64,000 nt of DNA from Cardinalis cardinalis. Taxonomy: Eukaryota; Chordata; Aves; Passeriformes; Cardinalidae. Shown in pieces: positions 40,301 through 52,700 of this stretch (its first letter is position 1; every line of letters begins with the position of its first letter). Under the pieces are notes generated by a model. The model searched no databases. It saw only the letters and a list, made by a program, of their open reading frames with translations, and was not told the DNA's origin. The stretch is taken from the NCBI GenBank assembly GCA_014549065.1, contig JACDOX010000085.1, forward strand, positions 124,001-188,000, read 5' to 3'. A program made the position numbers and the translations under genes.

Positions 40301-42539
40301 TCCTTATTTAATGGAGAAATTTGAGTGGGGCTTTGCTACATTTGATGCAGCTGCCATGTGGCTGTTCCATCCCATCCCCACCACTGTCACTCTCTCACTC
40401 TGCCTCTTTCTGCACTGGCAAACNAGGCTCAATTGCAAATACAGCTTCTTGCTCACAGCTTCAGTTCTCCTGGAGCAGTTTCTACTGGGCTTTTTTTTTT
40501 TTCCTTTGAAACAGCCATTAAATATTTTATTTTCTGCCAGTGGATGGACACTTGTGCCGATATATTGAGTTACCCAGTGACACTGTCCCTCCTGTCCCTC
40601 CCTCTCACCTGCCAGTTTAACAAAGGGCTCCATGGACAGATGTGGTNGGGTGTGGGCACAGACTGTGCAGGGAAGACAATTAAAAGACATCACAACATTA
40701 AAATAGGACTGTCACCATCTTATACCCACAAAGAGATCTTTAGTTTGATTGGTGGACTATTAAAATGCAGGCTCTTAATTAAGATGCAACTCTAATGCAA
40801 AGATCATTTTTGGAATATGAATCAACTCTTCTGATTAAATCTCCAAAACCATTACTACATTGCTTCTCTTTTTATAACATATCTCATTAAAAAAATATTT
40901 TGACCACTCTTGTAATAGTTCAAATTCTTTCATTAAGTCCTCTTTTTCTGACATTTTTCTTATGTTGGAGTTCTTGAGAGGAAACAAAGCTGCTTTCCCC
41001 AGAAGCCTTTTCCTTTGTGCCCCTTGTAAGGAGGACAGAACACTAACATTCAGGACAGCTGCTCTGCACTGCACACANCCAACCAGCCAGCAAAAACAGT
41101 GAAAAATGAAGCCAAAAAAGGAAACACTTTCATATTCATGACTCCCTGAGGGCACTTCTGTGAGTTCACAGGGGTCATACGAACAGCAAATGTCACAAGT
41201 GTGTCCACTGAAAATACCATGTGGAAAAGTCTTTAAAAACATGATCTAACAACATAACTTATATAAGGTTAAAAGAAAAAGAAGTTTCTGTGTAAGTTCA
41301 GGACAAAGCATCCCACAAAGGTCAAAAAACCCAGCATTTAACTTGAGTTGATATTAATTTCATGTCCACAGCTTTAAAAGCAGTACTTTGTGTGCTCACA
41401 CTGCAAATGTGTCTCCACAGTATGGAGAGCAACATGGTGTCAGTCCTGTCAAGGATTTATAACTTACCTTGCAGGTATTTGTGGAATAAGACTATTTTGG
41501 AGGCTTACCTTCATTGTTATACTTCATNCTGAATGTTGGTGGCTCAGTGACACTCTCTGCTTACTTCAGGCTTCTGCTGTCTAAGGGACAGATGTGGTGA
41601 AGTTATGCCCATAGACTGCAAGTTAGGAGAAAAATTAGTAATTTAGTATTAGTAACTATTTTATTGCTGCAAAGCCAGTGAGTCTCTGCCAAGACTTTAG
41701 TGCCTGCTCCNTATGAGATAGTGGCAAGAGACACTAACTCCAGCAAAGGCCTTTCGAACAGGCTGAAGGGGCTGGAAGGAAACCAAGGCTTGCAAGATCC
41801 CACAACATGGTAATGCCAGAGCAGCATTAGAAACCACACTGAGATTCCCAGTCCAGCAATCTGCTTTGATCCCTACCAAGAATGAAGCAGGACTTTCCCA
41901 GAATCCTATTCCAAGCAGGCCCAAGGTTTTCCACCTTCCCCAGGACATGGCAGTCACACAGCACAGGCTGTCCTCAGTGCATGGGGGCTCTTTGGCACAC
42001 ACCAGCAGGGCTTCTCTGGCCTTTATAACCACTGAGTCATCCATCACCCTAAAAACCATTCATATTATTGCTGCTAAAATCACCAAATAAGGGTCTGTGA
42101 TCAGAGCACTGCAGTCANGCTAGAGAGGATTTGAGGGGCTGTTTGTTTGAACCCTGCACAAGTGTGTGCACACACAAACACACAGCGCTGAAACAACAGC
42201 AGCCCTGACTCGGTAACAGCCCCATGGCCCCTCTGCTCAAGCCCTGCAGTGCCTGCNGAAGACCAAGAACCAGAACCAAGTTTTCCCTGGCTACACCAGC
42301 ACAATGAAGCCAGTGGGAACACTTTGCAATTAGAGGGATGGTAATTGGTCTTTGTGCACATCAGCACAGCTGTTCGTGCACGGGCTGCCGAGCCACAGCC
42401 ACTGCTGGCACAGGGGCTAAAGAGTCTGCAGTTCACTGCAGCTCAGTTGTGCTTAATTCCTCTTGGGCTGCCTATGTGTATATAACTACCTCTCAACTTT
42501 CCATCTAAAATCATGGGCTTTTGTTGTTCCAGCATTGAG

Positions 42540-42610
42540 GCTTTACAGTTATAGAAATACAAGGAAAAATCCTCCAAGAACATCGAGTCCAGCTGTTAAA
42601 CCAATGTGAA
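42540..42610 (-). mobile_element. Possible short CR1 remnant, antisense
   Basis: The segment around AACATCGAGTCCAGCTGTTAA (about 42,579-42,599) resembles the antisense CR1 3' region, where a phrase close to GATCATCGAGTCCAACCATTAA is standard. Only about 70 bases look related and the usual terminal repeats are not clear, so this would be an old fragment. It could be chance similarity. Confidence 0.4.
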
Positions 42611-45600
42611 GCTGTAGCCCACAGACAGCAAGAGGGTACAAGCATCAAATAGCCTCACATCCTACTTTCNCCCCCAGCCTCAGGAAGAAGAAAGGTTTCC
42701 AGAGAAATACACAGAACCAGGGAATGCACAGATGTGAGCAATGAGCTGACAACTCTGGTTCTTATACACTCGAATGTACCCACCCACTGCTCTGAGAAAT
42801 ATGTAAAATACCATGATTAAATAGGGCTACTTTTACCATTGCCTCAAGTTCTCTCTATAAAACTGCTTCTGCTATCTGCATCCAGCTCCCCAAAGAAATA
42901 AATTTGTGATTTATTTAGATTGCAGTGTGAAAGAATTGAAGACACATGCCATTTTCTCAAGGTATCAATATTTAATACCTTTCTTGATCATCTAAACTGT
43001 GGGTTTCTCATTCTGTGACTTCAAAGCATTTCATGGTCTAACCCAGTACATCACATTACATAATCGACCTTTTTTAAATGCTAAACATTATTTCAGAAAG
43101 TCCTCAGTACACAGGATGCAATTNNACNACATGCAGGCATTCAGGCCACAGAGGTATGTATATCTGTCCAGCATCCCTTACAACACACAACTCGTACCCT
43201 AGCCATGGTCTGTAAATGTTCTGGCATTTCTTTGCTATTCCAAGCTCAACAAATTTGAAGGATGTCTGAAATGGCCTGTCAGACTCAAATATTTAGGGGG
43301 AAAAAAGTATGTTAGTGTTTAGAAATGTCATAAAAACAAACACATGCAAGGAGAAATAGTTCAACCTATCCAAATGTTTTGAGTGCAAAACCAACATCTG
43401 AAAAAGAAGGTTATGGATGCCATTATGCTCTGAATACTGAAATCATCTCATTGCAGAGTGGCAGTTGAGAAATAAACAAAACNTTAGTTTCTATAAAGAC
43501 AGGAATAGAAAAGAACATGGAGATTACAATGCTTGTAACACACAGAAATGTGCTGACCATGCAGGTGCAGCTCACACTTCCACAATCTAACAGGGACAGA
43601 AATAAAGAAAACTGCTAGGAGTAGATGGAAGAAATGGGAAATAAGAAGGAAGGTGATAAGATCACAGCTGTTTAGTTCAGAGAAGTACAAATATAATTAA
43701 GGTCACATTGGCTGCTCCCATTTGCTGAGACAATAACGCATCCATGGAAAAGAACAGCAGTGGGTTTAAGGGGGGGGAAAGAGGACCTGAATATCATTTC
43801 AGCATTTCAACTTGAAGTAAAAATCTAAATGGACTAACAATTTGAGATTTGATGTTTCATTAAAAATAAATTATTTTCTTGGTTTGTTAAGAGCTACTGC
43901 TAGAAGTTCTTACTGGTGAGATGCATATTCAAAGAGATTTGGACAACTTTTTGCAGGATACTTTGAGTTGTCTAGTCCTATTTGAAAGTTCCCCTATAGC
44001 AAAAACCCTCAGCACCATCCCCACCCCTATTTTTAAACATAAGCTTTTAGCACATTTACGTATAAAATAAAAAGGGTAACAGGAATTAACATGCTCTGCA
44101 GCTTCTGAAGCCCATATTGGGAAACACTCACTGTGGCCAAATCAGTGCAACAGCAGTTTTGTTCTTAGAGGGAAATCAGCTATTCTTGTCATCCTCACTC
44201 CTACTACTTTTATCTTCTCCAAGGTATAGAAATGGTTCTTCTTTTATAACTGCAGAAAAGGGACTTAAAGGCATTCCAGCTACCAGGAGAATTATGCAAT
44301 TTGCCACATTTTCTGGGAAAGAGGAGGGTAAAATCAGCATTGTTCTGTTGTGATAACACTGAGGAACCTTTTTCTTAAGTTGGCAAACCTCTTAACTGAT
44401 AAAATTACACCATCTCAGGAACTGGCAGGAAAACCCAGCCAAGGTCTCTGCTTTCCCTAGAGCACAGAGAAATGCCTGTTATGGTTCCTACTCAATTTGC
44501 TTTTCCCCATGCAGGATGGAAGGAGACAGCTGCTCACATCCAAGCCTCTGAAATGCCAAACAGCTTCAGTCCCCAAAGTAATTAGTGGAACTGNACAATT
44601 CTATAACGAGAGGGCCTGAGACTTTCAAACCTGGTTAATATTGTATTTTGTGTCTCTGGAGTTTTGTGTTCAGATTTTTTGCTTTTTGTATCTTTCATAG
44701 CTCTTTACAGATAGTGTAAATGTTATGCAGTTTTGGACTATGAAAGGGTTCAATGATCTCATGAGTTGGGTCACATCTAACCAGCAGGCTGAGGTCTACT
44801 CTAAAAACACCATGTGCTTTTGCAGTGCAAATATTTTTAAAGNATTATTGCTATTAAATTACACCTGGAGCCACATAAAGATCCCTGGAAAATGTCTTTG
44901 ACCTTGCAGTAACCTTGGCTACTCAAAGCTAATCCCCACTATATTCTGTATTAGCATCCCCTATTGCCTACTGCAAAGCTGAGAAATCTCCGTGCATTAA
45001 AATCATTACTGCCATAGTTTAGGAACAATCACTGTTTACATTATAAACACACATTATTTCTAAAAAGATTTGAGCATGTTGATTTGAACAGAATGCAGTC
45101 AATATCTGCAACGATCATCCTCTGTAAGCTAACCAATGGCAAACATATAAATAGTCAGTAAACTACACACACACACACACACAACCCCATCCTTCCTCCC
45201 ACCTGAAAACTTCTTTGGGAATATCTAGAGCGAAAACACAGAAATCAGTGTAGAGACCCTTGTTCAGCTTGTGAAACTTCCCTTCTCCAGTGGAAAACAG
45301 GACCAGAGTGCTGCACATGGGGAGGTGCCTGCTGAAGTGTGACAGAGAATCAGAGGGTATATCAGTAATGCAATTTGTGGAAGCCATGGTTTGGTTTTCG
45401 TACTGCAACAAATCTGCAAGGGGAAGCTGATGCTGTTTGTAAACTGCTGGAAGAAGCAGAGAAACAAGCAGCTAGAATGATCAGTGGGAAAACTCACCAC
45501 AACAAGGAGGTTGAATTGTGTTCCTGTATATAGACATGAGCAGACTTCAGCAGTTGGCCTTAGAACAGCTGTTTTTGAGTCCAAATTACAGGGAAAAACT

Positions 45601-47137
45601 TGTGTTGATACCAGGTGCATTGCTCAGTTCGATGGGAATGCTGCTGGCAGTGCCATGCACAATATGCCATACCTAAAAAGCTTCCATTTCCCAGTCACCA
45701 CTTAAACTTTATTTTTTTTTAGCAAGCAAAGTCTTAGAAGACTGGTAGTTGCCATAGACACATCAGCAAAGCCTCAAAAGAATGATCTGGGGGAATGTGA
45801 CTGTCTTTGAACGAGATCCCAAAGGGAATCAAAGCTGAGGCTGAGCTGACTCAGAGACACACAGAGAGAATCAGCTCTGCTGGCAGGTAGAGCTGGGAGG
45901 AGCAGCCCTGATGCCAACACCAGCCTGGATACAAACACCATTACCACATAAAAACAAAGATTCAAGCTCAGATAATGATTCATAATGATTCAGTTACTGG
46001 GGCACATCTCATGTTGTTTCATGAAATGGAGATGTTTAGATACAAATAGGGCAGGGTCCCTTTGAAAGAATCTTCTAGCAGAAGACCATAAGCCCAGCAG
46101 GTTTTTCCTCATTAAAAACCTCATTGAGGACAGAAGTCTAAATTCATATCTCTCATATTATCTATGCAGTCGTGTTCATCTTGGGAACAAATTGATTGTT
46201 CTNCTGTGAGATATCCATGAGCCACCGTTCACCCCATCATTATATTTACATCCAACACACAGCCCCTTTAGCAAAAGGATTCTTTGGGNTTTTGTAATGA
46301 CTTTCCTCCCATTGCCTCAAAGACCATGATTCTAATTGCCAAAGGTTTGTTTATTCCCATTCTGTGGATTCAAAGATTTTAATTAGCTGATGAGACATCA
46401 TGGAAAATGGGGTCCTACGGAACCACTTCAGAGCACAGTGTGAACCTCACTTCTTAACTCCCATGGCCAGGCACATAGTCAAACCTTGGAACTTATTTTA
46501 AATGCACCGCTGAAACCTCTCTTTTGATTTATAATTTGATTAACCAGAACATTAGGCAAGTTTGTGGGTACCAAGACTCATGGCAGGTGTGAGACATCAC
46601 TGCTGTGTTCTCACCCCCTGCTTTGCTCTCCTCCATCCTCACCTGGCTGAGCTCCACAGCTCCAGCTCTCCTCAGGAGTGGCATCATTCCTGGCAGGACA
46701 CCTCCTTCTCAGGCTGGATGCTGCCTCCACAAAGGCCCAAAGGCCTCCTGCCTTTCTGTAGCCAAGATCTCCTCCTCCTGCAGGCCCACCGTGCCTCGTG
46801 CACCCGACGCCTCTCAGCCCTCGGGAGGGGACTGTCCTTCCCTGAGCTCCTCCTGCTCCCTCTGCTCAGGGAGCGCCTCTCAAAGCATCATTCTCACAAC
46901 AAAGGGATTTTCCATACGTTAATTGTCTCGATCCTCTTTGTGAATTAAATTAAATTGGGATCACCAAGCACATACTGTCAGCTTTAGCTTCAGGCATCTT
47001 CACCTTTAGATAATTTCTAACAGCAAAGGATGTCTCAAAACATGTGGCAGTTAACACCCTTCAAATCACATCAATGGCTAAGGAAAAAACAAATGTAAAC
47101 CTTCTTCACAGGTGATGCCTCATCTTGCCCCATTTAA
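42611..47137. other. Intergenic sequence downstream of GRIN2A
   Basis: No gene is supported here. The stretch contains a cluster of three N positions within five bases at about 43,124-43,128, a G-run at about 43,770-43,777, the AC microsatellite listed separately, and a GC-richer patch at 46,560-46,900 whose open frames are not recognisable proteins. It lies beyond the inferred polyadenylation site of GRIN2A, so it is treated as 3' flanking DNA. Confidence 0.55.
45165..45183. repeat. (AC)n microsatellite
   Basis: A short perfect AC tract of about nine units, probably polymorphic. Confidence 0.95.
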
Positions 47138-47138
47138 C

Positions 47139-47204
47139 AAGGAAGACAGACAAGAATGATAACATTGTTCCTTTTCATATTAATTGGCAGAAATTATCTT
47201 TATT
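47139..47204 (-). promoter_or_regulatory. GRIN2A: Candidate distal GRIN2A polyadenylation site
   Basis: On the minus strand a canonical AATAAA (plus-strand TTTATT at 47,199-47,204) is followed about 40 nt downstream by a U/GU-rich stretch reading TTCTTGTCTGTCTTCC (within 47,139-47,158). This is the arrangement needed for cleavage at roughly 47,170-47,190. A Pumilio-type element TGTAAATA lies just upstream on the same strand (47,225-47,232), and a TTTTTAT element resembling a cytoplasmic polyadenylation element lies at about 47,408-47,414. The distance of about 10.4 kb from the stop codon agrees with the very long 3' UTR known for mammalian GRIN2A mRNA. Other TTTATT words occur between here and the stop, so shorter isoforms are possible. 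Confidence 0.5.
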
Positions 47205-49727
47205 AGAAAAATGAATTTTTCATATATTTACAATTTTTACATCATGTTATACTTGGCACATGTGTTCTTCCAAATAGTTATATACATTTCAGTACACACA
47301 GACATTCAAGTCCCCCATTCCCTTAATGTTTTTCTACATATTTAACAAAAAAAAAATAACACAATACAATTTGTCAGACAACCATAATAATTATATATTT
47401 CTCTATCATAAAAAGTTTGAAGCAAACTTCTTTTTTTTTTTTAAAGATATGTTTCAAAATATTTATACAGTATTAGCACTCAGTCATGCACTGGGTTAGA
47501 ATATGGTCAGGGTGAACTGCAGTGAGACAGGATGTGAACACAGGAGAGAGGAGTGTGACCCCCAGCTCCCCCAGGCTGCTCTGGGGCAGCTCCAGCCTCC
47601 CCCAGTTCTCAGAGGAAGGGGCAGAGGCTGCAGGGGGAGCTGGGTGCTCACGTGTCTGTGCCACACAGCAGCTGAAACTGCGTGTGCTCTAATTCATTTC
47701 ACTTTGCTAAGCCTAGCTAAAAAAACAGGCAGTAATTGGAATGTCAAAACTAGATTTTAAATCTTCTCTTTTTTCCCCCAAACTCCTTCTTTTGAATAAT
47801 CCATTAGATTGTGAATTTTATAATGAAATCCTGGATTCTCTAAAAAAATAATTATTTTATGGTTGATTCCACTTCACCAGTATTCTTTTATTTCTACTCT
47901 AACATCCTGATTTGTTTTCCCAGGTGTTAAGAGCTCTTCAAATCTCTACTATTATTTGCCAGTTATCAGAAATTTGTGACTTACACTTTGGTTTGAAGTA
48001 TGACACTTTTGATACTGTTACAGCAAATTGTNCTAGGAAATAACAGAAGTGACAGGATCTTTAGTTTACTGTGTATGGAATTGAATGGTTCCAANATTTC
48101 TGGTAGAATTTTATTTTTGGCATGCAAATTTCTCCTAGTGCAATGTAGGTTAGTACTCCATGTAATTGATACAAACTATTACACCTGGAGTTCTTTTCCC
48201 CATCAAAAAAAGAATATTCTTCCAACTGTACTAGTAACTAATTTTCTTTGTTAAAAAAAATCCTAAGTTAATATTGTGAATTCTCTTTTTCTCNGTTGCA
48301 TTTCATTTTTCATAGTTAAACAGCAATTAACTTCTAATCAAACTCAAAACAACAATACATTACTTGAAACTGTTAATAAATTATTANAGAATCTTTATCA
48401 CAACTCTGGATTTCTGTCTTGCCCCTCATTCTCCCCAAAAACCTTTATACATATACATATTTATATATAGCTTATATATATATACACATGTATATGTACA
48501 AAAACTGATCAAGACAACACATTAAATTGACATTATTCAAGTAAACAGGTAAAAATGTTTTTCAAAGTGTAATTTGAGATTTTAAAATATTTCTGGTGGG
48601 TTTTGTTTAGCAGCACAGAAATACTAGTGTTTCATCTAAGCCCACAAATATCCTTAAACAGGATAAAAGGAAGCACAAAATGCCCTTGAGGTTTAGTGTG
48701 AATTTGAATCTGATGAATTAAAATCAACATTATTAACTCACAGGTGAAGTGCTTGTGAGACCCTGACATGTATGGATGCAAATTTTGCATAAAATGCAGT
48801 GAAGGGTTAAGAATCAGGCAGGAGTTTGCCTAACACATTAATGAATTCTGTTTGTGCCTCCTGGTTTTAGCAGGGAAGGCACAAGATCCACTGTGCATGG
48901 GTGTGAGTGTGAAGACAGAGAGTTCAGGCTGTTCATCATTGGTGCAAAATGGATGTTCTGAAATGAGCAAGACTATGCCAAAATATTATACCTGATATCA
49001 AGTATAAAGTGCTAACAACTCTNAACTGGAATTGCACTGGTTTCCTTCCTAGCTGCACACAATTTAANATGATGCAATTTCCAAACCTTTGCAACATGAG
49101 GTTTTAAAACATGGGGATTTTTAAAATCTGAGCGTGAACTGCACTCAGGATCTGCCCTCCCATCACTCCCTCAAACACCCCTATTTTAGACAAAAGCTGT
49201 TTTGTCCACATTTGTAACCCAAACCTAGACTAAGCAAAAATTTTCTTGAAACCAAGTTCTGTTCCAAAACATGCTTGCAACGAGCAGTAAATAAAACCTG
49301 ACCCTACAGAATTTATTTTTTTCTTGGTTAAGGTGGAAAATTTGGTGATTATACAACTTTCTCTTTCAAAAAGAGCTCAGTAATTACTTCCAANGAATGA
49401 TTCCAAGGTATTTTTTATAGTTTTAGTTAGAGCAGTATAAATTTAGAAAAGAAGCCATTTCCACACTTATCCCTTGGTGGAAATCTCCACATCACCAGTA
49501 CTAGCAAGCACAAAAGCCTGTGCATGGAGAGATGTGACTGTGCCTTACTCACCACTGCTAAATCCTGCCTGGCATGCAAAACCCATTTTGGAGCCTGCCC
49601 AGTCTGCATGGGAGATCACAGTGGTGCACACACCAGCTCCTCTTCCCCGGGGATTTGGTTCTGAAGGATCCTTCCTCAGCTGCCTAAAGTAACAAATGAC
49701 CACACGTGGATCACATGAGCTGACACC

Positions 49728-49778
49728 GAGTTTAAGGTCAGTCTGAGTTTAAGATCAGTCTGAGTTTAAGGTCAGTCA
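49728..49778. repeat. 17-bp tandem repeat, three copies
   Basis: GAGTTTAAGGTCAGTCT occurs at 49,728-49,744, with near-identical copies at 49,745-49,761 (one G to A change) and 49,762-49,778 (last base differs). It lies within the inferred GRIN2A 3' UTR. Confidence 0.95.
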
Positions 49779-52700
49779 CCAGGCCAACAGAGGCTCTCTG
49801 GCCAAGATTTTTAAACCATCATGAAAAGCCATCCTTTTCCTATGGTTTGGTTATTACAGCAAGCATCAGCTCCAGCTCTTTTGGACAGCAACTCTCTGAA
49901 TGTGTCCTAGCACAGAGCAATCCTGACCCAAACCAGTCCTTTAGCCCCTTCTGTACCCAGTATCAAACACTACAATAAAAGCTGCTAGAGGATTTCTAGA
50001 TGTGGGAGGTTTGGAAGGAGAAAACCACTTAAAATAAAGCAGTGCTGAAATGTGTCCCACAGCTTTGGGAGATTACTCACGCATGACTGGCTGGAAGGTG
50101 TATGCACGCACGCCTGTGTATACTGTATATATATTTAGGTTAACAAGTTTAAACTATTAATAAACAGCATCTTATGGTATTTGGTAATTAAAATATCAGG
50201 CTTGTGTCATTCAAAATAGTGCAACCTACATAGCAATATACAGGAAAATTACACACATTGTTCCTATTACCATTAATATGCTTGTGCATATCAAGATAAC
50301 AGGATACCCTTTTCCATAGGATTAACCATTTGCATATTTAATTGTATTCTTTGGCCCATTTTCCTGTGAAACCTCATATGAAAATGTAAAGACTTTGGCT
50401 TTAAAAGAAAAAGGAAACTCCTGCTTTTCAGTTACTTTCAGAAACTTAAGTAGAATTCAAATTACTTTAGCTAAAAATTATCATCTCCTCCAGAAACTGC
50501 AGACCCCTGTCACAAACCAATCTCCCCAAANAGTGTGGCTAACTGTGAGCCTCCAATTTCTTTTTATTTTCACTTTTGAAGATCATTTACACTCTCATTG
50601 TTGCACAGCACATCCTCCAAAAGTGTTCTGGACTCCTCTAATCTGTCCCAGCTGGGAACAAGGAAGGTCCCCGTCCCCAGGAGCGCAGAAAGGCAGAGCA
50701 GCCTCACCAGGGCCTTCCACTGCATCACTGAGTCCAAGTTCAGGGTTTGCAATGTGAGACAGAAGCCAAAATACATTCCCAAAAAGGTTTTTGCCATTAA
50801 ATACCATTATTCAACGGGCTCAGGAAAAAAAATTATCAGACAAAAGAATGCTGTAGTAATGAAGTAACACAAATCTCTTCAAAGCGGTTATTCTTATGCA
50901 CTGCAATGCACAAAACAAATTTAAAAATGTAATCTCATAATGCATTTGCTGAGAAAAACATATCATTTCTTCTAATAGTACCAGAAGTGCAAAACAAGAC
51001 ATTCTCCATTAAAATTTCATGTCACTGTAAATATTACCATTTTCCCACATTAAAGCTTAGTACCATTTCTGAGAAGTGAGGAAACTTTCATCAATTCCCA
51101 GAAGCAAAGTATCATCTCACTTGGAACTTTACAGTGCACTGAATAAGTATCACAATATTTATTGGTATTTATTTTCACAGTCTTCTAACGTGCACAGAAA
51201 TATAATTTTTGAAATATATTAGTGAAAACAAATACTAATACAAAAGGGAAAGGACAAAACATCTAGTAGTATAACTGCTTATCACCACTACTTTTTAAGA
51301 GTTGGAGAGTCGAACCCATCTCTTTTAAATATGTAATACTATATTTAGTGTGGTTATCTATTAATAAAGGTATTGCATGACAATGTTACAGCATGGCTAT
51401 ATTCTCTACTAATTTAGCCTTGTTTCCAATACAGGTAAAGAATTAAGCAAAAGGAGTAAAAATTGTCATTTAAGCGCAAAACAACAAAAACCTGGTAAAT
51501 AGTGAGGTAACTTATTTTTACTTATATTATTTCTGGTTCTTAAATTATAGATATGACAAAATCATCACAAAATCAGCAGTGGATTCTTACAGCTGTTAGA
51601 ATGGCAGAAATTTTTTTTGAAAAAATAACAGTTTCAACCATGGCAGGTACATTCTGCAGTATGGAACAAAAAAGCTGATGATCCCACGAGGAGAACCAAG
51701 TGCATTTTCACTGCATTGCAGGGTGATGCACACCTGTATTCCTGGCTTCCAAAGCCACAGGACTTTGGAAGAGCACATATTTTTAGAGCACATACTCTGT
51801 ACACAGGTCGAGAGAAGCAGGGGGAAAAAAAAGTTAAAGCTTGAGTGAGGGAAATAAATGAAGAGCTTATTTACAGAGAGTGCAGGAACCCTCCCCAGCA
51901 GAGCAGGGAGAAGCAGGGCAGGATTGCAGCTCCCCTTGAGAGCACAAGCAGCCACCTCCCCTCTGGCAGACACCGCTGCGACACGGGAATGGGGCGAGCA
52001 CGGGGGCAGCTCCACAAGGACAGCTGAGGAACTGGACAGGAGCTTCACACCAGGGACAGCATGGGCACATCAGACAGACACTCTGCGTGACCAGAAACAT
52101 GGAAGGGACAGCACAGTCCTGAGGCTACTCCCATTTAACCACAGCTTCACAGGTGACTGCAGCCACAGCACATCGAGCCTTTCTTCCATCACACCAAGTT
52201 CCTGTCTGTGCTTGCACCCACATCACAAAGGAATANACAGCTGTGATTAAACTGAGCTCCCTCAAATGCTGACATGTTGCCAATACATTTAAATAAGACA
52301 GTACAGGTGAGTTTGGGCAGGGAAATGGCTCGTATCATAAGTCACACTTTGAAAGGCCTTTATGTTCTTTCAGAAGTTCCTTCAGTCCTGCTAAGTTTGG
52401 AAGGCTCAGCTCTCAATAAAAAGGAAGTTTAGATTAACAAAAAAAATCATTGCTGAGAAAATAATTTAAGTCTATCCCTGGAGAACTGTTTTTATGTTGC
52501 AAACCAGACTGTCCTACTCAGGAAAGGTATCTGCTTTAAAAGGACTTTTGTGCTAAGATAGGACCAGAGCTGGGAAAGAAGGGAATGTATGACACTCATC
52601 TTTAAAGAAGCACAGAATGTGATGATTAACACTTGACACAATCTAGCCAAGCCACAGGNTAGTTATTGTTTTATATTAAGTAGGAGAGGATTTTTTTCAT

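Larger units (their letters stand above)
21667..42535. other. Intergenic sequence with no supported gene
   Basis: This long AT-rich stretch has no exon I can recognise. Low-complexity items include a 14-bp exact tandem (TTGCAAGATCAGCC at 21,733-21,746 and 21,747-21,760), a C-run at about 22,409, a CA/AAAC-rich tract at about 23,679-23,745, an A-rich purine tract at about 28,919-28,944, a T-run at about 39,063-39,078, an A-rich purine stretch at about 39,575-39,655 and a T-run at about 40,490-40,502. GC-richer patches lie at about 29,980-30,600, 35,510-35,960, 37,200-37,330 and 41,700-42,430. Their open frames are unrelated to known proteins and they are CpG-poor, so they are not promoter islands. 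Confidence 0.6.

Noticed and set aside
50395..52250. Clusters of open frames of 60-150 residues on both strands
   Set aside because: They fall in the inferred 3' UTR, change frame and strand, and match no protein I recognise.
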